A DNA stretch of 64,000 bases, from NCBI GenBank assembly GCA_934476455.1, contig CAKSNY010000008.1, forward strand, positions 1 through 64,000, written 5' to 3'. Below, in pieces: positions 8,966 through 19,800 of the stretch. The position numbers and the translations under genes were made by a program. Numbering within the stretch: the stretch's first letter is position 1; each line of letters begins with the position of its first letter. This stretch comes from an uncultured Clostridia bacterium. GTDB taxonomy: Bacteria > Bacillota > Clostridia > UMGS1883. The notes beneath the pieces were generated by a model. That model was not told the origin of the DNA. It made no database searches and saw nothing but the letters and a program-made list of their open reading frames with translations.

Positions 8966-9895
8966 TTACCACAATGAAGTATCGCTGACCCTGCGGCTTA
9001 TTGCATTTGCCAGGATAATTATTATAAAGTTAATAACCGAGTTAAAAAGCCCCACAGCCGTTGAATAGCTCCAGTCCATCGACTCAAATCCCATTCTGTA
9101 CACATAAGACAGTATAACGTCGCTTGTTTCGTATATAAGCGGATTGTAAAGCAGAATTATTTTTTCATATCCCACGCTTAAAATATTTCCGAGCTGCAAT
9201 ATCAGCATTATTATAATCGTGGGCGCCAAGCCCGGCAGCGTAACATGCAGCACACGCCGCCACTTTCCCGCGCCGTCAACCTCTGCCGCTTCGTAAAGCT
9301 GCGGGTCTATACCGGAAATTGCCGCAACGTAAATTATCGAATCCCAGCCGATGTTTTGCCAAATGTTTGAAATAACGTATATCGGCAAAAATGCCTCCGC
9401 CCTGTTTAAAAGGCTGCCGTCTCTTCCGTCGAAAATATGCACAAGCTGCTGTATAATACTGCCGTCCGCAACAAAGGTTTTAATAAGCCCGCATATTACA
9501 ACCAAAGATATAAAATGCGGAATATATGAAACCGACTGTGCTGCGCGCTTAAAATACTTGTTACCTATCTCGTTAAAAAGAAGCGTTAATATAATCGGCG
9601 CCGGAAACCCGAATATTATAAGCGACACACTTATCCTAAGCGTATTTTTCAAAATTCTTATAAAATCCGGATTGCTGAAAAAATATCTGAAATTTTCAAA
9701 ACCGACCCACGGGCTCTTTTGTATTCCGAGCCCGGGGGTATACTGTTTAAATGCTATTATTGCGCCGTACATAGGCTTATAGCAAAATACCAGATAAAAT
9801 GCCAGCACGGGAAGCACCATAAGATACAGCGACCAGTTTTTGCGCATATTTGTGCAAAATTCTTTTCCAAAGCTTGTCTTTGCGTTTTTTCTCAT
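8966..9895 (-). CDS. Carbohydrate ABC transporter permease, LplB type
   Basis: This 309-residue membrane protein starts with the LplB-like N-terminus NWSLYLMVLPVLAFYLVFCY. Its EAA loop is YEAAEVDGAGKWRRVLHVTL, and about six membrane helices are visible. It pairs with the downstream LplC-type permease to form the channel for the binding protein encoded 42 bp upstream. GGGGAG stands 12 bases before the ATG, a somewhat long spacing. The family moves aldouronate, rhamnogalacturonan and related oligosaccharides in Gram-positive bacteria. The specific substrate here is inferred from the GH105 and lyase genes in the same operon. Confidence 0.92.
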   Translation of the reverse strand: MRKNAKTSFGKEFCTNMRKNWSLYLMVLPVLAFYLVFCYKPMYGAIIAFKQYTPGLGIQKSPWVGFENFRYFFSNPDFIRILKNTLRISVSLIIFGFPAPIILTLLFNEIGNKYFKRAAQSVSYIPHFISLVVICGLIKTFVADGSIIQQLVHIFDGRDGSLLNRAEAFLPIYVISNIWQNIGWDSIIYVAAISGIDPQLYEAAEVDGAGKWRRVLHVTLPGLAPTIIIMLILQLGNILSVGYEKIILLYNPLIYETSDVILSYVYRMGFESMDWSYSTAVGLFNSVINFIIIILANAISRRVSDTSLW

Positions 9896-9937
9896 ACTAT
9901 GTAATTTCTCCCCTCAATGCTGCGTTAAACAATGAAA

Positions 9938-11482
9938 TTATCTGTTGTTGTAACGCTCATACGCCTCGTTCATCAACTTTAAATATTCGTCAATGCCGCG
10001 TTCCTTAAGCCCTTTTATAAAATCGTCGAATTTGCTTATAGGCTCTGCGCCCGTAATAAATTTAACAAGCATTTCGTCTTTATACGAATTTACCGCGCTT
10101 ATTTTTTTAGCCATTGCATTTGTATCCTTCGGCAAAAGCGATATATTCGGCAAAAGGTGCTTTTCCATATCCGTGTTGCTCCACGTTTTTATGGCGTCCT
10201 GCTGCTGCGGGCGCGATGCATACTGCTCCATATACCTGACATCCTGTACAAAGGGTCCGGCATTGTACGCCTGAATGTAGCGCGCCATAGCGCCGCTTAC
10301 GGAAAGGCCGTCCGGGTTTTTTGTTATAACGTCCGTATATTTCGGGTAACCGTCAACCATAGTATAGGATTCGCCCTCTATACCGAAGTTAAAAAGCATT
10401 TCGCCTTCTTTTGAATATCCGTAATCAAGCACCTTTGCCGCAAGGTCAACATTTTTACAATCGCGCGAAAGCGTTGCGTATGTACCGGGTATGCGGTTAT
10501 CCATCTGCCCGAACTGTGCGCGCTGCCCCTTCTTAAGCGTGGGATACGGCGCACCCGCAAGAAGGTATCCTTCCTCCTTTGCCGCATCGGTAAGCTTACC
10601 TATGCCGCTGCCCACACTGCCTATTACGGCGCCGGCATTGCCGTTAATTATATACGAATCTATAAGGCTGCTGTCCATCGTTGCAAAATCCGGCGGCATA
10701 AGACCTTTTTTATACCAGTCGTTCATTTTTGCAACATAATCCTTATATCCGGGTTCAAGCGCGCCGTACTTAACCTTGCCGCCGTCTATATACAGTCCGT
10801 CTACCGTTTTGTACGCACCTGCAAACACGCCCCATGCTTCTACATACGTTCTGTAGCAAAGCGGATATTTTGCGCCCTTTTTGGTTTTAAATGCCGTAAG
10901 GGTTTGTTCCCATTCGTCAATTGTTTCGGGCATCGGCAAGCCCAAATCATCAAGCCAATCCTTGCGGATAATCGGACCCGCGCTTGTTTGCAGGCTTCTG
11001 TCGCCGCGTATGAACGGGAAAGAAAAATACTTTCCGTCATCCGTTTTCATCATTTTTTCTATGTCCGGATTTTCCTTTATATAAGCGTATAAATTCGGTG
11101 CTTTATTCGGAATGTCGATTTCCTGTATTACATTGTCTGCCAGCGCCTTTGACGGACCGCCCGGGTAATTCCCCCATAAATATTCGATAATATCCGGCAG
11201 CGAATCGGACGCAACCAACAGATTAAACTTTTCAAGCTCACTGCCCTGTGTCGGATGCTGATACTCGATTTTTACATTCAACCTTTTTTGCAGCTCCTTG
11301 GCAAAAGGCGTGTCGCCGTAATTGCTTACGCTTGTTGCCGCATTCGGATTAAGGGGCACCCAATAAGTAAGCGTGTCGGTATTTCCTGTTGTTTTCTTTG
11401 TTTTTGTGTTGCAGGCGCTAAATCCCGCCGCAATCGTTACGGCGCAGCAGGCAGCTGCCACAGCTTTAAGATTAACCCTCAT
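9938..11482 (-). CDS. Extracellular solute-binding lipoprotein, LplA/YtcQ type
   Basis: The 514-residue protein starts with a lipoprotein signal; the lipobox AGFSAC puts the lipidated Cys near residue 24. The mature part is a type I solute-binding protein of the LplA/YtcQ group, with TLTYWVPLNPNAATS at the start and RKDWLDDLGLPMPETIDEW in the middle. It is tethered outside the membrane and delivers oligosaccharides to the two permeases downstream. GGGAGGAAAG lies 7 bases before the ATG. It sits 33 bp after the GH105 gene. Pectin-derived (unsaturated rhamnogalacturonan) oligosaccharides are the likely cargo, by context only. Confidence 0.92.
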   Translation of the reverse strand: MRVNLKAVAAACCAVTIAAGFSACNTKTKKTTGNTDTLTYWVPLNPNAATSVSNYGDTPFAKELQKRLNVKIEYQHPTQGSELEKFNLLVASDSLPDIIEYLWGNYPGGPSKALADNVIQEIDIPNKAPNLYAYIKENPDIEKMMKTDDGKYFSFPFIRGDRSLQTSAGPIIRKDWLDDLGLPMPETIDEWEQTLTAFKTKKGAKYPLCYRTYVEAWGVFAGAYKTVDGLYIDGGKVKYGALEPGYKDYVAKMNDWYKKGLMPPDFATMDSSLIDSYIINGNAGAVIGSVGSGIGKLTDAAKEEGYLLAGAPYPTLKKGQRAQFGQMDNRIPGTYATLSRDCKNVDLAAKVLDYGYSKEGEMLFNFGIEGESYTMVDGYPKYTDVITKNPDGLSVSGAMARYIQAYNAGPFVQDVRYMEQYASRPQQQDAIKTWSNTDMEKHLLPNISLLPKDTNAMAKKISAVNSYKDEMLVKFITGAEPISKFDDFIKGLKERGIDEYLKLMNEAYERYNNR

Positions 11483-11515
11483 TTTTTCTTTCCTCCCATA
11501 TTATAAAAATTAAAT

Positions 11516-12601
11516 TTAATCCATTCTTGAAACCGCACTGCACATCAGCAGAAAAGCCCCGCTGCCGTGCAAATCGTTTATACAGGTGGGTCGTGCAACA
11601 TAGCCGCCGTAATCATACACGCACGTTCCTATACAAATGTTGCCGATAAAAATATCCCCACCGTTTATATCAACATTTTTTAAAGCGCTTTCAAACGATT
11701 CTTTTGCATATTGCTTGTAGTGTTCATCCAGTATCCCCGTTTGTGCGGCGCGTGCAAATGCCGTTATAAACAGAAAGCTGCACGAATTTTCAATCCAGTT
11801 GTCTTTATTTTTGCCCTTATCCACAATCTGGTACCAAAGCTTTTTACCCTCGTCACGGTACCGGGCAATGTTTAAGAGAAGCTCTTTTTCAATACTTATA
11901 AGCTTTTCCCGCATCGGATGGTTTTTCGGCATAAATGAAAGTATGTCAAGTATTGCCACAACGTACCACCCTTGTGCACGCCCCCATGTTTCGGGCGACA
12001 GACCCGTTGTTTTATCCGCCCATTTTTCTCTTTTGGATTCATCCCATGCATGATACATAAGCCCGCTTTTCGGATTTTTCATATTTTCGTACATTATAAC
12101 GGCTTGTTTTGCAGCCTCCGTTACAAAGTCTGGCTTATCAAAAAATTTTCCGTACTGCGCCATAATAGGTCCTGCCATATAAAGCGAATCGAGCCACATC
12201 TGATTCGGATGAATGTTAGAGTGCCAAAACCCACCTGCGTTATTCTTCTTCCAGTTTTTTAAAATACCTGCAAAATAATCGAGCGCCGTTTTATATCTGC
12301 CATCTTTTGTTTTTTCATAAAGCGAAAAAAGCAATATTCCGGGCTGAATGTCATCCAGCCAGTTTTGCGGCTCGTTACTGTTGACATTTCCGTCTTTATC
12401 TATAATCGAATCCACCCATTCTTTTGCATAATCCAGGTATTTTTCATCGCCGCAGTCTTCAAAGGTTTTTATCATTCCGGAAAGAAACACTCCCTGATGA
12501 TAGAAAAACCTGCCCTCCGGCGGCAGAAAAGCCGCGTTTGGAAATTGCCGCATCATCGTATTACATAGTTTTTTTGCCGCGTCTGTTGCCTTTGTATTCA
12601 T
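11516..12601 (-). CDS. GH105 unsaturated rhamnogalacturonyl/uronyl hydrolase (YteR/YesR-like)
   Basis: The 361-residue protein lacks a signal peptide and so acts in the cytoplasm. It is an alpha6/alpha6 barrel of family GH105. The family removes the 4,5-unsaturated galacturonyl residue left by pectate or rhamnogalacturonan lyases, by hydration of the double bond. The key segment NQMWLDSLYMAGP (Asp near residue 135) matches the catalytic-Asp region of B. subtilis YteR. Other matching landmarks are WLDDIQPGI, HAWDESKREKWAD and SPETWGRAQGWYVVA. It lies between the putative exo-lyase and the transporter, fitting a route of extracellular cleavage, uptake and intracellular trimming. Length is normal for the family. 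Confidence 0.92.
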   Translation of the reverse strand: MNTKATDAAKKLCNTMMRQFPNAAFLPPEGRFFYHQGVFLSGMIKTFEDCGDEKYLDYAKEWVDSIIDKDGNVNSNEPQNWLDDIQPGILLFSLYEKTKDGRYKTALDYFAGILKNWKKNNAGGFWHSNIHPNQMWLDSLYMAGPIMAQYGKFFDKPDFVTEAAKQAVIMYENMKNPKSGLMYHAWDESKREKWADKTTGLSPETWGRAQGWYVVAILDILSFMPKNHPMREKLISIEKELLLNIARYRDEGKKLWYQIVDKGKNKDNWIENSCSFLFITAFARAAQTGILDEHYKQYAKESFESALKNVDINGGDIFIGNICIGTCVYDYGGYVARPTCINDLHGSGAFLLMCSAVSRMD

Positions 12602-12628
12602 TCTATCTACCTTTCGTTTTATCTTACA

Positions 12629-15600
12629 TTAGTTTAATTTACCTATTGCCGTTAAGATTTTGCTCAGCGATGCGGGCGTTACCTTGCTTTCTTCATTTAC
12701 GGCGCCGCCTGCAAGCCCTGCCTTATTTAAAAGCTCCGTAACAGTCATATTTTCGCTTCGTTCCATGCCGATTCCGGCATACATTGTCATTACATTTTTT
12801 CCCTGTTCACCATAACAGCCCGCATTTGTCCAGTTTATAATAAGTCCGTTGTCCGACAGCCGCGGCAGCAGGCAGCTTTTATCCGTTCTGTACTTTCCGA
12901 AAACAAGCCCGTTTTCATCATAAAAACCGTTACCCTTGCTTGCCGTCTTTTGGTCATCCTCCAAAATAAGTGAAACATCATATACCTTATATGCGTTTGA
13001 AACGCTTACCCAAGTCCACATTTTATCTATTTTGTCTACAACCGGTGCGGATTGCCGGGCGCCGCAGTCTTTACCTATTACCACCTCTTCTCCGCCCTCG
13101 GGGGTAACGTACGCATCATACGTCATTTGCTGCGGGCGGATAACCACTCTGAAATAGTATTTTTTATTAACCTCATAGCGAAGCGCGCCCTTTGTATATG
13201 TGTTTTTGTTGTACATATCTATAACGCCGCTCGGGTTAAATCTTACAATATAGGGTAAATCCGCATTTGTTCTTGTGCCGACTGCCGATGACGTAAACGA
13301 CATTGTAGAATCTATACTTTCCATAAACGGTACTGCGGTGTACGTAAGTTCAAACTCCTCCGTCTGCGGTATCAGCAAAAATGCTGTTTCATCCGTAAAG
13401 CCCGGACCCTGTGAAGCCGTGGGCGTGGTTTTCCTTTTCAGCGGAATTGTAAATGCTTTTTTTGCAGACGCCGCATTTTTTGTAACCTGTGCCGTCAGCG
13501 TTACGCTGTCACAATCCGCGTTTTTTCGGTTCAGTACACCGTCCGGTGAAATAATGTCCTCACGGCTGCACTGCCATATTACCTTTGTTCCGAATAACGA
13601 TTCTTTCGCTAAATACACATCCGAGCTTAAGCTGTCACCGTCATACTCTACGCTTAACGCGTCGGCGGCATATTTTACCGCGTCCGCATCGGAAACGGCA
13701 GCGCTCTCATTTATGTCAAACGCTGTTTTTATTCCCGCGTTCTTTAAAACATCACCATTGTTTTTCCACAGTGCCGGAAGAAGAATTTTTCCGAATTCTT
13801 CCCATGTCGGCTGCCCGGTGCCGAGGGTAACGCTTTCATCAAATACTTTTTTCATAAAGCATTCAAGCTCATTTTTTGAAAGCGGCTCTTTCGGGTCTTT
13901 TTCGCCAAGCCCGGCAGCATTAACGTATTCCTCGCCGATGTAGGGAAGTGTTTCTCCCTTTCCGTTAAACATTACATTTATGCTTCCGTTTATCGGCTTT
14001 ATATCACCGCCCTGCGTAATCAAAAGGTATGTTTTCCCCCTTTTGTAGGAAAGGGAAACAGTGTAACCGTTATTATCAAGCACCTTAAATTTACCGTCGG
14101 TAATTTTTAATTCTATGTCAAAATCTCCGTCAAGCTCAATTTCTATCTTGTCTTCGTCATAGCTTACAACACTAACCTCGGCCTCGCCTATAAGCTGCTC
14201 GGTATATATGGGGCGCTGTATCGCGCTGTAGCCCTCCGCCTGCTTTAAATATTTTTCAAGCATTACGCTTTTACTGTCCTTTATGATATTTTTAACGCCC
14301 TGCCACAGCTTGTTTTCTTTATATATAAGCTGTGTTGTCTTGCTCCAATCGCCGTTGGGGTCGTTATCCTTTGCACACATATTGCGAAGGAAAAGCGCCT
14401 TTTCATTGCCGCTTTCATACACATTATGTATTACATCCGGAAATTCGTACTTTACAAGTTCTCCCTTTTCCGCCGGCTTTGCATCCGCATTAAATATAAT
14501 AAGCAAATCTTCGTATCCAAGCTCTTTAAGACGGTCGCGGTTTTCGTCAAATATTTTGCTTAGATTGTCCGAACATCTTAAAAGGCTGCTGCCGCGCGGG
14601 CTTTCTCCTACCTTAAGTCTGTCGCCGCGGGGGGCAATGGACTCTGCCCCGTAATCCTCAGCGCCGATGCCGCCTATCTCCATTCCTAAAAAGGCGCTTA
14701 AAAAATCTGCAAGCGTTTTAAGATACCTTTCGCTTCCCGAATGTTCAAATGCCGTACACATAACATCAATTGCCAGAGACGTTGTCATTGGAGACGGGCC
14801 CCTGCCGCCGCCGTCATTAAGATTGTAAACCGCCTTGTTTGAATTCGGGTACCACAAAACCTCGCCGAAGTTTTCTCTCTGGTAACAAAGGTAATCCGCA
14901 ACCTTAAGCGTAATATCAAGAGCGTCCTTATTGTCTGTAAAATCAAGAAGCTGCGTTATTCCGCGCACGCCGTAAAGCATTACGTAATCTTTTACTATTT
15001 CTTCGCTTGTTACAGAATCGAAATACTTTCCGCCGTCATTATACATAAAGTGCGGGTACGAGCCGTCCGGTCTTTGTGCCGCCTTTGACCAGTGCAGTAA
15101 ATCCTGCATTGCCTGCAAATATCTGTCATCTTCAAGAATTTGCGCTGCAAGGTAATATGTTCTCGCTCTTATCATTCCGCGGCTTTCGTGATATTCGGGC
15201 GAAACACCCGTCGGAGACGACGGGTCAAGCGACCATGTTCTGTACAGGAAGGCTCTGCTTCCGTCAAGCGACTGGTGCAAATACATATCGGACAGCGTTT
15301 TTTCAAGTGACATTTTAAACGTGTCCCACACCCATTCGTCACCGCTTAATACATATGTCATATACAAGCCGCCCTGATCTCCGTAATAGCTGTGCGCCAT
15401 ATTAAACCGATAGGTATCTGTCGTTGTAGCGCCGCGCAGGCACCCGTATATATCGGGGCGCCCGCCGCGGTATGCGCAAAGGTCCGCCCTTACCTCTGAC
15501 AAATCAAACATATGCCTGTACATTTCTTCATCGCCCGACTGCATATAGCATACGCCGAAATTGTATTCTATCTCTCCGGGCATTGTGCCGAATCTGCCGA

Positions 15601-16804
15601 CCATACCAAGCTCTGAATTTATTTCGTACGGCAAAATTCCCGCGTTAAATATTCCTACGCTTTTCGAATAGCCGAATTTAAAGCTTTCCATACACTTTTT
15701 TGCAAGAGCGCTCATATGCGTTGTCATAATCTGTCCGGCTCTTACATATTGCTCATTATCCACCCTTACTGACGGCGGCTTTGAAAGCGTTTTTGCCCAG
15801 TTTTGCGCGTCACCGTAAAAACTTATGTAAAGATGAGCGGTTCTCGAAAACCCGTCATAATAGTAGTATTCCTTTCCGTTTACTATCGGGGCAAAATTTA
15901 CAAAGTCCTTACCTATTACATACCCCGTTGCACTTGCTACATTGGTTGCTCCGTCAAAACGGGTATTGTCATAGCTTGCAAGCTGCATCTCTCCAAGGTC
16001 TAACCAGTCGCTGTCAACAACGCTGCCCTCGTCTGCACCTTTGTATGCCGCCCCGACCGTCAGCCCCGTGGATTGTATGTAAAAATTGTTTTCAACGGTG
16101 ATTCTGTGATCCACCTGTATTCGTGACGAGCCCTCGGGGACGGTTACATACATCTCTCCCGCTATTTCATCACTGAGCCTTCCTTTAAGCTTAAACTTGC
16201 TGTATGCCTTTGTGTTTTTAAGAACGGATACCTCTGTTACGGCAAGGTAGTACGTTTCTCCCCCAACCGTGGCGTACAAATTTACCGGCGTTCCGTTAAG
16301 GCGTTCACTGCCATCGTATTTAAGGCTTTCAATGCCCTGCGGTCCGAATACAATATCAAATTTATCATTTGAAACCGTTGTTCTGACAGAATCCTGCACA
16401 TATTTTGTTTTCAGAGGCTCGGCAGTACCGTTTGTAACCTTAAGCACCTTACACTCGTTGGCATTTAAACTTACAACGCCCGATACAAGCAGCCAGCATA
16501 CACTGCCGTCATCATATTTTTGCAAACACTCCGCATTTGACGTAATGATTGTTTCATTATCCTTTATGCAAATATCATCCGTTAGATAAATCTGCCCTTT
16601 TTCCAAAGCAATTCCGCGCCTGAAAAAGTAATCCCGAACGGCAATTCCGTTTCTTTCCGAAACGGTAATGCTTATATTTATTTCTTTGTTTGTTTTTGTT
16701 TCGGGCTGCGTGCTGCCTGTTTCTTTTGCCGCACTTACACCGACAATCGGTACCAGTGCAAAGGACAGTAACCATATAACAGCTTTTTTTAACAGTCCTT
16801 TCAT
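12629..16804 (-). CDS. Secreted PcRGLX/YetA-like putative exo-rhamnogalacturonan lyase with Ig and LamG-like C-terminus
   Basis: This 1391-residue secreted protein has a signal peptide ending near GVSAAKE. The N-terminal part (ISITVSERNGIAVRDYFFRR, then YDDGSVCWLLVSGV) resembles the RIFT-barrel of PcRGLX/YetA-type proteins. A beta-sandwich and an alpha/alpha-toroid follow (SWSLDPSSPTG-type region, YHESRGMIRARTYYLAAQIL, RPDGSYPHFMYNDGG). That group includes exo-rhamnogalacturonan lyases (PL26) and uncharacterised YetA proteins. From about residue 1030 an Ig-like domain (VIWQCSREDIISPDGVLNRK) and a LamG-like module form an accessory C-terminus. Its ATG overlaps the TAA of the upstream SLH gene by one base, implying translational coupling, and AAAGGAG lies within that gene's end. 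Family assignment is by recognition of the N-terminal pattern; catalytic residues were not assigned. Confidence 0.7.
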   Translation of the reverse strand: MKGLLKKAVIWLLSFALVPIVGVSAAKETGSTQPETKTNKEINISITVSERNGIAVRDYFFRRGIALEKGQIYLTDDICIKDNETIITSNAECLQKYDDGSVCWLLVSGVVSLNANECKVLKVTNGTAEPLKTKYVQDSVRTTVSNDKFDIVFGPQGIESLKYDGSERLNGTPVNLYATVGGETYYLAVTEVSVLKNTKAYSKFKLKGRLSDEIAGEMYVTVPEGSSRIQVDHRITVENNFYIQSTGLTVGAAYKGADEGSVVDSDWLDLGEMQLASYDNTRFDGATNVASATGYVIGKDFVNFAPIVNGKEYYYYDGFSRTAHLYISFYGDAQNWAKTLSKPPSVRVDNEQYVRAGQIMTTHMSALAKKCMESFKFGYSKSVGIFNAGILPYEINSELGMVGRFGTMPGEIEYNFGVCYMQSGDEEMYRHMFDLSEVRADLCAYRGGRPDIYGCLRGATTTDTYRFNMAHSYYGDQGGLYMTYVLSGDEWVWDTFKMSLEKTLSDMYLHQSLDGSRAFLYRTWSLDPSSPTGVSPEYHESRGMIRARTYYLAAQILEDDRYLQAMQDLLHWSKAAQRPDGSYPHFMYNDGGKYFDSVTSEEIVKDYVMLYGVRGITQLLDFTDNKDALDITLKVADYLCYQRENFGEVLWYPNSNKAVYNLNDGGGRGPSPMTTSLAIDVMCTAFEHSGSERYLKTLADFLSAFLGMEIGGIGAEDYGAESIAPRGDRLKVGESPRGSSLLRCSDNLSKIFDENRDRLKELGYEDLLIIFNADAKPAEKGELVKYEFPDVIHNVYESGNEKALFLRNMCAKDNDPNGDWSKTTQLIYKENKLWQGVKNIIKDSKSVMLEKYLKQAEGYSAIQRPIYTEQLIGEAEVSVVSYDEDKIEIELDGDFDIELKITDGKFKVLDNNGYTVSLSYKRGKTYLLITQGGDIKPINGSINVMFNGKGETLPYIGEEYVNAAGLGEKDPKEPLSKNELECFMKKVFDESVTLGTGQPTWEEFGKILLPALWKNNGDVLKNAGIKTAFDINESAAVSDADAVKYAADALSVEYDGDSLSSDVYLAKESLFGTKVIWQCSREDIISPDGVLNRKNADCDSVTLTAQVTKNAASAKKAFTIPLKRKTTPTASQGPGFTDETAFLLIPQTEEFELTYTAVPFMESIDSTMSFTSSAVGTRTNADLPYIVRFNPSGVIDMYNKNTYTKGALRYEVNKKYYFRVVIRPQQMTYDAYVTPEGGEEVVIGKDCGARQSAPVVDKIDKMWTWVSVSNAYKVYDVSLILEDDQKTASKGNGFYDENGLVFGKYRTDKSCLLPRLSDNGLIINWTNAGCYGEQGKNVMTMYAGIGMERSENMTVTELLNKAGLAGGAVNEESKVTPASLSKILTAIGKLN

Positions 16805-19800
16805 TACGCTGCTCCTTTCGCGTTGTCTGTCTGCTTTAAAATGTTATAAACAAGCTGTGCCGCTTCGGCTCTTGTTACGGCTGCCTCCGGCGCAAACAAA
16901 CCTTCGCCTGTTCCCTGTACAACACCCTTTTTTGCAAGATACATTACAGCGTCCTTTGCATAGTCTGCTATAACGTCGCTGTCTTTAAAGCTTATTTCTT
17001 CGTTTTGGTCATAAAGCTCGATGTTTGCCGCGCTCAATGCGCGATAAACGGCTGTTGCAAGCATCTGGCGTGTTATAACGTCATCGCCGCCGAAAAGGGT
17101 TTCCTCTATCCCGTTCATTATTTTGTGCGAGCTCATTATTTTTGCATATTCTTCCCACCATTTATTTTGCGCGTCCGAAAAGCTGTGTGCATTGCCCGCG
17201 TCCTTTAAACTGAAAGCTACGGCAATTATTTTTGAAAATTCGCCGCGCGTAACAGCCTGCAGCGGGAATACATTGGTGCCGTCACCTACCATAATGCCTT
17301 TCCCCCGCAAATACAGCAGTGCATCGCTTGCCCACGGAGCAAGGTTTGTGTCTTCAAAAGGCTTTGCATCCGTTTTTGTGTCGCTGCTGCCGCCGTTTGC
17401 ATCGGTTGACGGTGTCGGCTTTAAATCTATTTTATATCCGCCGCCCCCTCCGCCGCCGCTGCCGCCGGACGGTTCCTTTGTAATATCCGTTCCTTTGATT
17501 TCTGTTATCTTGCCGTTAAGGATACCGGCAATTTCCGAAGCTGTCGTTTTGTTAATATCAATTTCAATTGCGGCTGCCGCCGTGAAAAATCCTATTTTCT
17601 GTTCATCTGTAAGGCTGCTGTAGCCTTCCTCGTTAAATCCGTTTCTTACAAGCGACGGCATCTCTCTGCTTGTTACAATTTGTATATCATTTCTTGTGGA
17701 TTCGTAAAAATCAATCACGCACTGTAAATCGGAAACATAGTTTTTAAGCTCTGAAAATGCGGCAAATCCGCGTTTTGCAAATATCCGATTGTTATACGCC
17801 TGCGGATATTTTGCGTATTTTGACATATCAATGCCGGTTCCTATATAAAACATATTTATATTGTCTGCTGTTTCCTGTACGGTCTGCGCTCCGTTAAATT
17901 CCGCAAGCACCGCATTTTCCCAGCCGACGCCGTACAGCGGCACTGTTTTTGTGCAGAGGGCTGTGTCGTTCCCCTGCATATTTACAGTTATGTAACCGAA
18001 CGGCAGTGTCGGGTCTATATTATTTTCCGTCTTAAATTCCGCATTTGCATTTGCCTCAATTTCGCGTGAAATGTTTAAGCCCCCGCCCGTCACCGATATA
18101 TTTATCTTTTCAAGCGGTGCCTTATTAAGTACCCCGCTTAAGCTTAATTTACCGTTTCTGCTGTCTATATCGGCATTTGTTACGTTTTTAAAATCGGTAA
18201 GCTTCAGCTTGTGAATATCGTATATATCATCCGCAGCAGCTCTTATCAGTATGTCGCCGCGAACGCCTGCATCTATGTTTAAATTGCTGCCGTTTACCGA
18301 AACGCCGATATAGTTCTTTTCCGTATTCCACAAAACGGAGGAAGCCGTTTCATCATTCTTGAAATCAAAAACCTGTGCATTAAGGTTAAGCACGCTGCCT
18401 GCTGCGTCATCCACACCGATTGCAGACGGAATACTAAACTTTATATAGCTTGCCTTTCCCGCCGTACCGGTTGTACCTATCTTGTTTCCCTTAAACATTT
18501 CAATGGCTTCGTTAAGCGCATTTGCGTAAATTGTAGCCTGCGCCGCGGTAATATCCTTGCTTTTGGAAGCCTTTAGCATTTTGTTGTAGGTACTTTCAAG
18601 CATATTATATGCAGACTGCGGATGCTGACCGTTCTCATAACCTATCTCGCTGTTATTCATAATGCTTTTTGCACTGTAAAGCGCTATTCCAAGGTCCTGA
18701 TATTTAATTGTGGATATATCCAAATTGTCAATATACAACGGGTCGTTGTAATTTCTTACACGTACCATAAACAGTCTGTTTGTTTTTACCACAACTTTAC
18801 CCTGGAAATCTTTAAGCCCGCTTTCATATTCGCCGCAAAACAGCTTATACTTGTTATTCACAAGGTCAAGATATAAAAAGGCATTATACCATTTCCCGCT
18901 TTCAAACCCTGTCATAACAGGATTTGTGCTTGTCAGGCGTCCGTCATACAGCACCCCGCGCTCAAGCCTTATGTTTGCAGCATAATAGTTACCGTCATCA
19001 GACATTACGCCGAAAATTTCCGTCGAATAATTATTCGGGTTTGCCGGCATCATAAAGTCAAGCGCAACTATAACCTTTTCGCCGGGTTCTTCGTCAAACT
19101 CTTTTGAAACACGGGCATTATACTGATTATTGTCCGACCCAAACGTTTCACCCGACTGCATTGGCTCGGTTCTTTTTACCTCAAGGTACTGATTGTTCTC
19201 GTCACCTATAACCGTAACGCCCTGCCTGAGCCCGTAATTGCCGCCGCCGAGAGAATTTCCGATAGGATAGCTTTCGTAATCGTCTGCAAAAACAGACGCT
19301 ATAACGCCCTCTCCGTCTTCTCCGCCGCTCGGATTGATTACGTTTTCAAGCACACCGTTAAGCGCTTCGGCTATCGTAGAAGCACTTTCGTCCTCCTTAT
19401 CAAAAGAAAGCAATACCAACGATGAATAAAAAATTGTTTCATCGTCGCTGCTAAGTGCGTCAAAGTCATTTTTTCTGAATCCGTTTCGTACCAGCGCATT
19501 TATGTTTTCCGCTATTATTTGCCTTACATTTTCAGCCGTCATACTCTTAAACGCAAAAACACATTCAAAATCAGCTATGCTTTTCGTAAGCTCTTCTATT
19601 GATGAATAAGGTACACCTTTTAAAATATGTTCATTATATGAATCTGTGCTTTCTTCATAGGTTTTAAGGTCTATATCCACACCTACATAATATTTCTTTA
19701 CGGCATTTTCCACATCTTTTTTACTTTTTGCGCTGTTAAATACCGAAAGCACATTTTCCTTCCAGCCGACGCCGTAAAACGGGAAATCCTTTGTATATTG